Part shown: positions 42,385-54,509 of the stretch, one piece after another
How the letters are laid out: every line of letters begins with the position of its first letter
Numbering within the stretch: the first letter of the stretch is position 1
Assembly: GCA_030015575.1 (NCBI GenBank)
Contig: CM057344.1
Span: forward strand, 592,604,410 to 592,668,409
Direction: 5' to 3'
From: Agapanthus africanus
Lineage: Eukaryota; Streptophyta; Magnoliopsida; Asparagales; Amaryllidaceae
Length of the DNA stretch: 64,000 nucleotides
Translations under genes and position numbers: made by a program
Notes under the pieces: generated by a model
Told to the model about the DNA's origin: nothing
Database searches by the model: none
What the model saw: the letters and a program-made list of their open reading frames with translations, nothing else

Positions 42385-45160
42385 TGATAGCAGTCGCATT
42401 TTACTTTGTCCTCTTTCTAATTCCTTTATTTGTCTTTACTTATTACCTTCTGTACACCACACTTAGGCTAATTGGTTTTCTTCCTTCCCCACCTTTCGGC
42501 ACCTGCCTATGGTTTGGAAGAAGACTATCCAATAAGTGCAATAGGTGTACCCTCTCCTAATTCTAGGAGCCCTCACAACCTGAGAGAAGGTAAAAGAAAA
42601 AGACAACTGAATAGTCCTATTCAATTTCTCCAGAACCGGAAACCATCCTCGAACCTAAAACAAGTTTCTTCGAGTTCGTATGTAACTATACGATGGTCAT
42701 ATCCAATAAATGTGTATCTTTGTAGTGATACGGAATGTTACGGAGAAAAGCAAAGGGTAAAAGTAGGAGTGGCAATGAAGTATGCAACTCTGACAATCCA
42801 AAAGTCAGTGTGTTTTAAGAAGGTTCGGTTAACTTGGTTACCGAGTTATAGTCTAGGGTCAGGACATGGTCGCTGCCAAAAAGAGAGAGAAAAGAAACAC
42901 TCAGCGTGCACTCTAACCTAGATCAGAATGATCAATCACTTTATCTAATCAGGATGTCCCCCACTGTATCCTCAAATTCTCCTCCAAACCTGAAATAAGA
43001 ATTAGTCGGGATCATCTAAAATCACCCGAGGAGTAAACCAACTCATCAGTGGGTATCGGGATCCAACTATCATCGCATGATAACCTGATGGAATCCACTC
43101 ATGTTATCACACTCCAGAAGATATGCGCATGCCTGGCAAGTTTCCTGTATGTTTGAAACTCCCGATGTGATTTTTACCCCATGCTCTTATGACCTTGACG
43201 AAGGCCAACATATCATAAGTCACATGTCAAGTTCTACCCGTCATTGTCCAAGTTAATTTGAACCCACCCGTACGTACCCTTGACGAAGGCCAAAATAGTA
43301 GTACGACTGTCCCAAACCAACGCATCTATCTATGCAACAGAAAAGTAACAAATAGCTACCATACACTATGCCATGACGAAGGCCAACAAACATAGTATGA
43401 ATACTAAGTGCTACCCGTCTGAAATGACGGAGGGCTACAAATGGTTTTTGGCGAAAAACATTTAACGTAATGAACTTGATATCGTTGAAGGAACCGGATA
43501 GTTTTTTATAAATATATAGTGGCGAAAACCTTTGCTAAAGAGGTCACTCCCGGTGAAGAGATCTCGGATTTTTCCTCGTCGAATGAGGTGCAGGATATTC
43601 CCACTGAATACCACGATGCAAAGCAAAAAGTAATCGACTATAGTGAAGTTATTACCCTGACGCAAACCTCTACACAAGGGGTCACTCCCGATGAAGGGAT
43701 CTCAGCCCTTGCATCGTCGAATGAGGTGCTGGATATTCATAAGCGAATACCGCTGTGCAAAATAAAAGAGAACGTCCTTATAATAACAGCTTTTTGAAAA
43801 TTGTTCCAACAATATCGAATAGGTCTGTTTTCCTTGCATTGATCCGAATCAACGCAGTCCAATCAATTAATCACACCATAAAAGAATGAAAATATGATGT
43901 ACGTATATGCCATCCGCATTCGCAACTGGGTCCCGTCATCACCCGTTAGGTTACTTAACTAACGATAGAGTGGGGACTGGACTAGCGCGGGTGTAAAACA
44001 TATACAACATCTACTAGTATATATATAACAATATATAATAATCACTCCAAGTATGATAAATGCAACATCACAGATAAGTAATAAGCATCACAGAACAATA
44101 CAGATAATCTGGGAGCCCCGGGCTTCCTTTGAGCCGCAAGTGAAACCCGACGTTCCCCGGGTCGTGTGGATAGCCTGTGCAATGAAAACCTAGACCCCTA
44201 CGAGTGCGGCAAGTTACCCGCCAAAACCAGAAGCGAGGAAACACCCTTCATCAAAGTGAATGGGCCACCCAACACTTCACGGAATCTGGTAACTTGAGCA
44301 CCCCTCCTTGGGTCAACCTGTACCCCCTATGAGTGCGGTGAATAGCCCGCCAATTCTAGAGTGAGGCCCCATCTTCTCAATGTCATGAGATACAGACCCG
44401 TTGCCCTCTAGAACCCTACTATCCGTGCACTCCATCGCGGGGTAATGCTAGTACAGAAAAGAAAATATGTACAACGGCGACATCGACCTCAACCCGGTCA
44501 TGCCCCAAACAAAAAATATACAAACAGGCTGTGACGGCAGTCCACATGTCGGACGCTCACCTTGCGATATCAAATGTACAAATAAATTCAAACTGCACTA
44601 TCATTGCAACCAAGCTATCCCCACAACGAATCCGCAACAAACACAGCACAACACAGAACATCAACGTGAATGTCACGTTCGCAAATCCGTCTAAAAGAAC
44701 TATAGCAGTTAGACAAGTTGTACCACTCTAATGACATTCACGGTTGCAGAGAGTAATGCATGTACTGTAAACTTTAGACAATGTTAGAAATATCGACTTT
44801 GAAATAACCCCGAATAGCCCCAAACAACTAGATAAAACCATATCCAAACTGGGCTAAACTAGCAATTCCACTGAACCAATATTTCAGAGACTAGATAACA
44901 CACCAAAATACAAGTCCTAAGTCCCCAGAAAAACCGGCCAGGCCGGATTCTAAGCTAGTTTGGCCGGTCCAAATGTGGAATTTTGGGCTCGTGTTTGGTG
45001 TGTATTCTAGTGGTCAAACAAGTATTTTTCTGCAGTTACTAAAAAATTTTTAGAAGACACATAAAATTTCGACAGAAACTAGAATCCATCAAGTGATATT
45101 TCGGAGTTGTTTCGGTTTCGATAATTTAAAATTGTCTAAACAACTAGTATGCGGTTAATG
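42385..45160 (-). other. Copia B leader and upstream pol remnant
   Basis: 42400-42660 is a diverged second copy of 39915-40140 (TTTATTTGTCTTTACT, GGCACC.GCCTATGGTTT.GAAG, ATCCAATAAG). Then follow the leader modules shared with copia A: CACTCAGCGTGC (about 42899), three loop-conserved hairpins (43180-43400), a duplicated unit (43531-43760), CTAGCGCGGGTGTAAAAC (about 43982) and two CCCCTACGAG/CCCCTATGAGTGCGG segments (44205 and 44320). A CCGGCCAGGCCGG...TTGGCCGGT inverted repeat lies at 44934-44968. No gag was recognised. Confidence 0.7.
43180..43400 (-). repeat. Three hairpins with conserved CC.TGACGAAGGCCAA loop (copia B)
   Basis: Copies at 43193-43212, 43278-43297 and 43371-43390. Flanking arms: CTTATGA/TCATAAG, CGTAC/GTACG and CTATG/CATAG. 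Spacing (85 and 93) is close to that in copia A (83 and 95). Confidence 0.88.
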
Positions 45161-45177
45161 GGTTGGCTCTGATACCA
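45161..45177 (-). other. Primer-binding site of copia B
   Basis: Minus-strand TGGTATCAGAGCCAACC, adjoining the LTR; matches initiator methionine tRNA. Confidence 0.92.
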
Positions 45178-47308
45178 TGTAGGGTTACGGCAGCGCCCCG
45201 GCCATCAATCCGTGGCCAAATGCAGAACAAAAACTTTTAAAACCCGGCGCTAACGGAACCCTAATCGACGGATCGTACCATTAACACTATACTAGTACTA
45301 TAAAAAGAGTTTGGAGAGGTTATACTGATCGATCCATGTCTTTCGGTCTTCAACCTCTGCCCCAAGCTCGTCGCGGCTTCCTCGATCAAGTTCGCTCTCC
45401 GGTCTCCCTCGTCGAAGACGATCCACATCGAGGATTAGTAATACGGGCTCCCGCTTCAAAACCAAAGCAACTCGGGCATCCAGTTTGCCAGCTTAGATAC
45501 ACAAGGTGAAGTAGAGACAGCGTGTGAATACTTTGTCTCAATGCACCCAAGAATTTGGGTGGAGGTGAATGAAGTTGCCAAGAGGTGAAAGATGTGAAGC
45601 ATAAGAAATTGCTTATGAAAAAAATGGCTAAGCAATCAAAAAACGTTCACTGTGGTTTTTGTTGAAGTGGTTGCTGATTTTTTTAGTGAGTGTTTTGATG
45701 TATTGTAGTGAGAAAATGAGCAACTAAAGAAATATGTTCTCCACCAAAAAGAACAGCCACTACTGCACACAACTTGCCACAATAAATGCTCACAAAATAT
45801 CTCATACAAAAATCTTACACTCAAACAAAAAAAACCCATGTCACCCATGACACAAGTGCATGCACCAAAAACAAATATCACACCATGACCCACGAAATTC
45901 CAGCACAAATAATAAGCCAAAATTTCCACGACTCATATTTCACACCTCATATTTAAACATTAAACTAAATGCTTAAAATGGAAGAAAAGAAAATGGCAAC
46001 TTCAAAAGTAAACTCGTAACGGAATTAAAAGATTACCCCTCATCTGTATATACATACACGTATCTGTATTCCGAAAGAATACGAATACAACGAGACGAAA
46101 ATAATCCAACAATATAATACTAGGATCCGGCTTAAACCATAAGCCCACTAGTATTATCCTTCCGATCATGATCCGTGCACAAGTGCACGAATATGATCGA
46201 AACCTGCCATAAAACCATATGGCATCTGCAACGTTTCGACCGAACTAGGGAAACCCTCTGTGTGGGACTCTAAAGACTCGTCAATATGCTGGCAGTGGAT
46301 TTAACCACAATCATGTCGGTGGCACTAGCTGTACATAACGGCTGCCCAGGTGTTGAGCGAAAGGGAAGCCGACGAGCGAACTCATCCTGAAACCCTACTG
46401 AGCCTGACAGTGACAATATCCATACAGTCTGGTCCATTCGTCTATGAGTATCGCATATCGAGTCTAGGGGGTGGATAAAGTCAGACCCCCTAATAACGCA
46501 ACATTTAGTGTCGGCATGAAACCTATCACCAACTGAGAAACTACCGATCCTAGATCGGTAATTCTCGACTACCCCGGCCGAGAATTTCTGGTGATGGCCA
46601 CCCGTGCACTCTGCGACCTCAGCCCCCAATACCGGAAGAGACGAATCCCCTGACGATCTACTCACTGTCTCCACGTGGCTCGGGACTGTACCCAACAAAA
46701 ACCTGTTTGCACGACTCCTTTGAGCCGTGGTAGGGTAGTAATCAAAGCACAGTAGGAACTCACATGAGGAAAATGACGATCTCAAGTCGATAGACTAACC
46801 TGTACACATGTCACCAGGGAATTGCTATCTGACAATAGGTATAATACCAACCAGCATGTTCCCGACGAGTCCGTCCGGTGTACTCATAACTCAATGAGCA
46901 CCTGTATACATCTTAGGTGAACAAACTGACACCAATGGCTTGTGAGACCGGCCACCGCCCCTCGTCGGGGTCTTGATCTGTATACACTAGTCTACTATTG
47001 GAGTATCGATGCTCATTCTCGAAACTCCCACGACTAGGGACACTTTAAGGATGTGCTTATATACCACCCAACTCTCACGTATATGATCACCATCATACTG
47101 CTGGTAGTCAAGCAAGAATCCTATGGGCTCTATCAACATATAATAGTGATCTGTAATGTCACCTAAAGCATGTACACGATGATAAAGACAAACCAGATAG
47201 CATACTATCATCTTGAGTAAGACTGTTCTACCGGTATAGGTCCTCCCTCAATCATTGTAATCATGTGCCTGCGATCCAATAATTAACTTATGGGCACTAT
47301 AGTCAACA
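45178..47308 (-). mobile_element. Copia B 5' LTR (2,131 bp)
   Basis: TGTAGGGTTACGGC to ACTATAGTCAACA; intact copy of the LTR that E2 split. Its 3' half resembles the A-type LTRs. The 171-codon minus-strand frame at 46270-46785 lies wholly inside and is incidental. Confidence 0.93.
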
Positions 47309-47375
47309 TGCTACGTGCACACCATGTGCAACGCACGTGCGCCCACCAAGTGCACAACACGTGCGACGCTCATGC
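47309..47375 (+). repeat. GTGCG-rich tandem array, right part
   Basis: TGCTACGTGCACACCATGTG and following bases continue the array broken at 11509. It ends at about 47375, where LTR sequence of D' begins. Confidence 0.8.
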
Positions 47376-48001
47376 GCATGTAAGTATGAGGATATCAATC
47401 AACGTGTGTCCATCAACGACACTCGAAACATCATGAAAGCATATGCATGTAAGTATGAGGATATCAATCAACGTGTGTCCATCAACGACACATCAAAATC
47501 ATGGAACCTGAGTGTCCAATATCGACACTCGAAACATCATGAAACCCGTGTCCAACACAGACACGCAAATCCTCATATCTCAGGCTCCGTCAGTCCGGAT
47601 CGGCCCACGGGCTCCGTCAGTCTGGATCGGCCCATATCATCTCATGACTCCGGTCGGTATCCTCCGGATTACCACCGAGCCCAAATACTATCACCTGTAG
47701 GTAGTGTTCCCTCTGCCAGGCTCATCGGCTACTCCACGACAATCATTTCTTCCACCGGGGCACTTTACCGGGTCCACCATGTACCCGCAGACGGTGCCTA
47801 CCGTTCCTCGAATCGGGTTTCATATACCAATCTCAGAACCGAGAAAACACATGGTGGACGTCTCGAAATATCATATCAAGAGAAACCGGGTTTTTAAAAC
47901 AATATATGATTTCCTTTGAAATATAACCACGGTTCTCAAATCCAGAGTCTCATGAAAACAGCATCTCAATGCGTAAATCGTAAAGCATGATATATGCAAA
48001 C
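47376..48001 (-). mobile_element. D' LTR fragment, left of the D insertion
   Basis: Reverse complement of D LTR positions about 50840-51400 (matching phrases include GAGCCTGGCAGAG, GGCTCCGTCAGTCCGGATCG and CCGGTCGGTATCCTCCGG). A unit of about 69 bp (GCATGTAAGTATGAGGATAT...) is duplicated at 47377 and 47446. The outer end of the LTR is missing. The 186-codon frame at 47337-47897 is incidental. Confidence 0.85.
47997..48001. repeat. Target-site duplication of D (left copy; right copy 60528-60532)
   Basis: CAAAC against TAAAC, one transition. The D' LTR alignment is continuous when D and one copy are removed. Confidence 0.85.
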
Positions 48002-51000
48002 TGTAACATTTCAGAAAATATAAAATATTAATTTTGGAATTTAATATTAAAATAATATATTTCCCGAAAACTGCCCGATTTGCAAAATTGGGGTTTTCGA
48101 AAAAGAGTATAAATATATACCAATAATTGTGAAATAATTGGAATTTAAAATGATACATGCATTTAAAAATTTATTTAAAGGATTTGGCATTTTTAAAATC
48201 AATTATATGCAGTTTAAATAAAAACCCGATCAGTGCACTGCTAATCGCTATTAAGTCAAATCCGTGTTTCTACAGTTTTCCATGGCTAGTGCACCATGAT
48301 ATGTTACATCTTTCATTGTGTGGTTTTATTTGAAATTATGGGTGTTATTGTGAAGAAAAGAGAAAAGAAAAGAATGAATTATTGAGAGAGGGGGGGACAC
48401 AATGATGAGGGGTGAGCATGCTAGGAGAGAGAATGAGAGTGAGAATGAGAAAGAGAGGGAGAGTGCTGCCCCATTCATTTCCCCCCTTCCTCCCCCCCCC
48501 TCCACAATTTTTTTCATCTCCTTCTTCATCTTCAAGCTCCATCATCTATCCTCATGGCCCATCTCAAAATATTTACCAAAACCTCATACCCATTTCATTA
48601 AAAACATACACAACCTCATTCTCAGCACATTGGACCAAGAAAATTTGGATTTTGAAGACTTTATGAAGCTAGGATTTCTCTTGAGTTCATCCATGAGGTA
48701 TAATCCCTTCCATTTAGTTTAGTTATGTATTCCTAGTATTTTAGTTTAGTTTAGAATTCGTTTAGTGGTGGATTTGTGATGTTGGAAATTTCAAGAGAGG
48801 AATTATGGCTTGTTTGGAATTGGTGATGTGTAGTAGCTGCCTATAGACCTTAGTATGGATTTGTATGGCCTAGAACAGAGAATACGGATTTAGGGATTCA
48901 TCCATGTCGGTTTTGTGATGTTTAGCAGCCTACAGGGAATCTGGGATGACCCGGGATGTTTCTGAGATAAGCAAACAACTCCAGAGACTTAATTGGACCT
49001 ACAGAAGGCCACCCCGTGAATACGAGACCCATCAGAGCAACCATGGCCGAGGTGGCCGAATTTTGAGGGGTAGTGGCCGGCCACTTAGTGGTGTCTGGTG
49101 CCTAGGTTTCTTCTGTAGCTCATATACCTCCTATATAACACCATAGTATTGTTTGTTTAACTCCGATTGACCTGAGTCAAAATCTAGGAGCACTTTGGTG
49201 TGATTTTGGTTATGTTTTCCGTATTTTAGATGCTAGGTTTTTATATTTGGATTTTTATTTTGGTTGTTGTATATTTGTACATCAACAACAAGGGATGATA
49301 AGTTGGTTTTGCATGCGTAGGCTATAAGTTCAAATCTATGAGCGCACCGTGTGCCGTATCGGTTTTTTGGATTCCATTTTAATAGCGATTTCGATTGTGT
49401 ATTATTGTAGGTACCTTCGTGTGGATTCCGAGACGACGGAGTGTGGTGTCATCGACTTTGGCAAGCAAGGATCAAGGTGGGTGGATCTATATCCACGGGG
49501 GAAGTCGGGTGGATGGCGTATAGCACCCCCGCAAACTTTGATGGAAACCTATTTATATTAGAATATGGTTAAGGGAACCTTTAATAGAAAACTATGGATA
49601 GAGTTAAAAGATAGTTAGAGAAACCATATTAGAAACTAATGATAGTTAGAAGTGATATGATCGACTAGTATGTGATGATGGGATTTGAGGATGATCTTTG
49701 ATGATATTGCCGTTTAGGGTACTATAAGACTAGATAGCCGACGTAAACGTATCATCCGAACCATACCTATTTCCAAACTGAAGAATCGTATACATCTTTT
49801 AAACAGATATCTTGAGGGACGTTACGGATTTTTAAATGATATCTTTTCCTTAAAAACACCGTAGCCCCTATTTTCAAAACTATGATTCGTATCTTTTAAA
49901 AACTGATTGTATGGTTCGGGTGTGTATGTTAGATTAGAGGCGTATGCTTATAGTAAAGGTAGAATGTATATGTAAAATTGACTTGATGTGGGATATAAAT
50001 GCGATGAAAAGAATATAAGACGTGATATGAGGATTTGATGATATGTTGGTATGCGGATGCGAGTCGATTGAGATGATTGATACCTTGCCGTTCCCCTGAT
50101 ATAAGATTGTTATGGATGTGACCTGGGACATAGGTATATAGATATATTTATATATGTTGTGAATCATGAGAGATTGCCGTGCGAGACCTTAGGTCCGTAC
50201 CCTCATTGTCATATTGGCTGATAGGATCGCTAATGGTTTAATGCCGCCGTACGATGATTTTCCGTACGTGATGAGTTTGACTTGATGATTGATCCATACC
50301 CTTGACTAGAGGATGCCGTACGATGGATTATACCGTACGTGATATTGTGAGGCTGGACGCCGATTGATAGATTCACCGACTCGGTCATGTTAGATACGTA
50401 TACCTTATAGCTTTTAGCTGGCGATTTATTTTATGCTGCATTCATCTTATTCACATTGCATTGCATATACCTGTGCCAGTACACCTACACCATTATCGAT
50501 GATGCGTATGTTACACTTACACAGATTTTCCGGCTCACACTTCATCATCGATAATTGCCCTGTCACTACACAATAGGATTGCTGCATCATGATATGACTC
50601 TTTGCATAATTTACTTGCTATAGTTACCTATGCACCTTTATATGATGTTGCATTTGACTTTGAAGAAATTGGGAACCGCATGATATATTTTAAAACTGGA
50701 ATCATTTAAAAGAGCGGTTTTTCCTTAATATGTCACATTACTATTCCATGTTGCATGATATACGGATATGCTTGCATTTCTATCATATGTCACATACATC
50801 ATGCTTTATGATTTTACGTATTGAGATATGTTGTTTTCATGAGATTTCTGGATTTGAGAACCGTGGTGATTTCAAAAGAAAGTATGTATTGTTTTAAAAC
50901 CCGGTTTCTCTTGATATGATATTTCAGTGCGTCCACCATGTGTTTTCTCAGTTCTGAGAGTGGCATGTGATACCCGATTTGAGGAGCTGGATGAGACCGT

Positions 51001-52340
51001 TTGCGGGTACATGGTGGACCCGGTATGGTACACCGGGGCGAGAACGGATTGTTGTGTATTAGACGGTGAGCCTGGCAGAGAGACTACTACCTACCGGTGA
51101 TTGGTTGGACCTGGCTTTTTTTCGAAGGATACCGACCGGAGTCGAGAGATGGATATGGGCCGACCCGTTCTGCCGGAGCCCGAGGGCCGATCCCGTAGAC
51201 GGAGTCCGTGGGCCGATCCGGACTGACGGAGCCCGAGATATGAGGATTTACGTATCGATGCTGAGCACGGGTTTCATGATGTTTTCGAGTGGCGATGCTG
51301 GACACTCAGGTTCCATGATCTTGATGTGTCGCGAGGGACACATGTTGATTTATATCCCCACACTTCCATGCATATGCTTTTATGATATTTACATGCATAT
51401 GTTGTTGTGTCATTGGTTAACACGTGGACGAGATCCACATGCATACATACATTGATGATATGGTTGGACGAGATCCACATGCATACAGATATTGATCATA
51501 TGGTTGGATGATATCCGCATACATAGGTGTTGATTACATTGTTGGCACATATATAGATACGGTCACCCTAAATATCATAGTATTACCTTTATGATATAGT
51601 TGACCTAGGAGTCATTGTTTATTCGATTTCTACTTGTTGATATTTTTCTACTCACGAGTTGGCAACTCACCCCGTTGTGCCACAGTTCTTGCAGGTTGAC
51701 CGCATGGATCAGTAGCGGCATCGCTGGCACACATCTACTTTCGGGTGTTTTTCTTTGGTAGGTGGTACATGTTGGATCGTACCCCTTTTGTATTTATATT
51801 TCCTGTTGTATCTTTTCAACTCCATCAATCAAACTAGTATTTGTTTAACTAATGAGACTTAGCAAGACTTGTGGTTACGAGACTTGAGCGATGGGTTTTA
51901 TGTTCGCTTTTAGGTTTATGTCTTGCTTATTTATTTATCTTTTGTGGTGAACTTCGCCGTTGGGCGTCGTATACTTATATTTATTCTTTGCATGGTTGTG
52001 GATCCGCCGATTGTCTAAGAGCTAGCTCCCGCTTGGGGATGCCTTTATATTATCATGTATTTGTGGTTTTGGATCAAAAAATACAAAGAAGGTGCTGCCC
52101 AATTTTTTTTAAAAGACGAAACATGTTTTTCAATTAGTAAATCCACTTGCATTTTTATGTTCTTTTGTTTACGTAGTTAGGAAAACTTTTGATTTCTTCA
52201 TACCTTATTTTCAAAACTTCACCTCTTTCATTTTCTTAAAGGTTTAGATTTTTGGGTTTCGGCTTACTTGAATTACATTACGCCTTTAGACGTGGCGTGA
52301 TTTAAGTGCCGGTCACGAGCTAATATTTCGGATCGTGACA
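48002..52340 (+). mobile_element. D 5' LTR (4,339 bp)
   Basis: Starts TGTAACATTTCAG, ends GATCGTGACA. A TATA box (TATAAATATATA, 48109-48120) lies close to the 5' end. A purine-rich GAGAGAGGG segment (48385-48470) and its C/T-rich neighbour, a conserved 13-nt inverted repeat (50492-50555), repeated CCGTACG segments (50247-50340) and ATATGGTTGGACGAGATCCACATGCATAC repeats (51460-51530) are visible. No protein is encoded; open frames such as 51066-51455 are incidental. Confidence 0.9.
50492..50555. repeat. 13-nt inverted repeat conserved in D-family LTRs
   Basis: ATTATCGATGATG (50492-50504) and CATCATCGATAAT (50543-50555) are perfect complements. The structure recurs in the right LTR (about 58678-58740) and, in reverse, in D' (about 60695-60765) with slight changes. 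Confidence 0.85.
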
Positions 52341-52344
52341 AAGT

Positions 52345-52358
52345 TGGTATCAGAGAGC
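52345..52358 (+). other. Primer-binding site of D
   Basis: TGGTATCAGAGAGC, the initiator methionine form with an inserted AG, four bases past the LTR. Confidence 0.8.
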
Positions 52359-54440
52359 TAGGTTTAACCTTTGTTCGAGTTTAGGTTTGACTATGTGGAG
52401 TCTGGGGCGTAAATTATTTCGGAACCTAGGCTTGACCTTACGAAACTTAGACTTGAAGTGGGGGTAGGCTGACCCTGATTGATGGAGTAGGTAGCTTGAG
52501 TAGAGTGACGTACCGTACGTATGTTCCGCGGCATATTTACGATACGATACTCCACTTAAGAAACCTTATGAGGTACATATATTGAGATCCTTGATTCTAT
52601 TCGTTTCCTTGATCACACTCTCATTGATTCTGTTCCTCCTCATGATCATGTATCCATTCTGGGTCTGTCGTCTCCTTTCATGCCCTTGATCTGTTTTCAT
52701 CGATACACGCTTGAGGTCCCTGCCACCATAGTTTGAGCGCAGATTGAGCTGCTGCTAGTGTTGCGGTCAGGACGAGCTCGTCTGGTACGAGGACTGACTA
52801 TCGTGTTTTCTGGTGACAAGGGAACATCTCGAGTTAGCGTTTGTGTTGTGACCTCTCGTTTGAGGTGAGTGTTCGGTTTTGCACCGGATGATCGGGCCAT
52901 CGATAGAGGCTGCCAGTTGTGAGAGGATTGTTGATGTACAGCATACCTCAGAGAGTGTGATGTCGTCTACCATGCAGACAGATGACCCAGCTGTTGCTGA
53001 GATTGATGGGATGTCGCCTCAAGACTTACGAGCTGAGATCGCTGGAGCTTCCAGGCAGAGATGCGACAGATGATAGCTAGTCTATCCCGATTTGAGAGAC
53101 GAAGGTGATTCGTCAGATTGATGTGCCGACGCAGGCCCAGTTGAGTCGAAGATTTCCAGTGTGGAGAGTCTTACTCAGATCTAGAGAAGACCGATCCTGA
53201 GATGACCGTTGACGTATCGTATTTTCTGCAGGATTGAGGCATTGTTTAGCATGCAGATGAAGGGTATTCACATGTTGTATAGGCAAAGTTAAAATGTTCG
53301 AACGAATGTCAGAAACCCATTTTTCTAAGTTTAAAGTATTCGGAGGAACACGCAAGTAATTCTGTGGACCCTCTAGAAGAATGAAACCCTAACTCGACAT
53401 GATGACCATGGAACCGCTTTTGAAGCTTAGGGTTTGCGGCAGTTTAGCGGTGCCATCAGTGAGGCTTGGGTTTGCCTTTCTACAGCTGGTCCGTAGGTAC
53501 TGTGGTATATACCAGATATTATTAAACTGTGCTCAGGTGTTGAGATTTAGGGAAATTATAGGACTTTGATGACTCGATCAAAAGGTTTGATGTCATCCGG
53601 ATATCATGTGATAAGAGATCAGTAAACTGACCAGCTTCGAATAGAGGACCTCACCCAGATGCATTGTGAGTTGATTGAGAACGGACGAGTATTGAGTATT
53701 CCTCCGATGGTTGGGACGAGTTCCCGAGGACGTATTCGGCTAGATATCTTCTACAGAGTGATGAAGATACCGAGTTCGTGATTTTGAGTCTGTGTGAGAC
53801 TCCGGGTTGAATGTAGCCGAGAACTATTGCAGTACGCAGACAACATAACGTGATGTCGAAGTGGACAATAATAAAGACGAGTGGAACAAGAGGTTCGTAC
53901 GATACGCTGACGAGCTGTTGTTACTCCCCGTCGAGATTAGAGATCTGATGTGTATACAGAGGCGTTAGGATGCAGCCAGTTTCTAAGGAAATGTTGTGCG
54001 AAGAATGCAGATGTCCAGAAGACAAGAAAAGATTATGCAAGAGTACAGCCTCCGTATTGTTCGGTATAGACGAGATCGGAAGAGACCTTGAGCAGGTTCC
54101 TTCCAGGACACTGCTGCGATGAGATTTGCACCTAGGACCAATTGTGTCATGTGTATTCAGAGGGCCGGAGGGCGACGCCAGTGATGTGCTGCTTTACGAG
54201 TGGTCGTGATAATTGGCCGAGAGATGACCAGAGAAGTGCCAGAGCAGAATCATTTCAATTAGCACACCTGACCGGGCCGACGAGCCGATGGATTGCGAGA
54301 TTGGTAAATCCACAAAGAAAATGAGAACCTAGATACAGAAGACGCCAGACCGTGAGCAGGAGGCAAGCGGATGTTCTTGCTCTGCCAGTTTTAGACGCAC
54401 CGACATTTTTCGACATTATAGGAGGTGTACCTCAATGTCA
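52359..54440 (+). pseudogene. Degenerate gag-like region of D
   Basis: Short frames in several phases give gag-like phrases: an acidic segment followed by SPQDLRAEIAGASRQR near 53030, and KRFVRYADELLLLPVEIRDLM near 53890, which resembles the (F.R.A..L.P) pattern after the capsid domain in gypsy gags. Stops and shifts are frequent. No RT, RNase H or integrase motif is found. Gag identity is tentative. Confidence 0.4.
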
Positions 54441-54509
54441 TTTGTTGCGATTTGCGTTTGTGATCCGAGTAACACGCTTATATCGCTTGGATTTGAGTTA
54501 TGATGATTG

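Larger units (their letters stand above)
11510..47308 (-). mobile_element. Copia B: Ty1/copia-type retrotransposon split by E2 and a solo LTR
   Basis: Read on the - strand: 5' LTR 47308-45178, PBS, long leader, decayed pol, PPT, 3' LTR 37333-36338 plus 12648-11510. Removing E2 and the solo LTR with their duplications leaves about 9.9 kb. LTRs are about 2.13 kb. Coding sequence is badly decayed; only an RT trace is visible. Family assignment rests on the iMet primer site, the GTGGGAGAT polypurine tract and close similarity of leader and LTR to copia A, which has recognisable copia protease and RT. Confidence 0.88.

Noticed and set aside
42472..42921. 149-codon plus-strand frame in copia B
   Set aside because: Antisense to the copia B interior; diverged duplicate at 39980 does not keep it open.
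46270..46785. 171-codon minus-strand open frame
   Set aside because: Lies entirely inside the copia B LTR; the other LTR copy (36490-36720) keeps only part of it and no family resemblance is seen.
47337..47897. 186-codon plus-strand open frame
   Set aside because: Spans the GTGCG array and an antisense piece of a D-type LTR; composition reflects repeats.
48402..48722. 106-codon frame in the D LTR (also 56512-56853)
   Set aside because: Low-complexity GAGA/CT sequence in an LTR; the second LTR copy has indels that change the frame.
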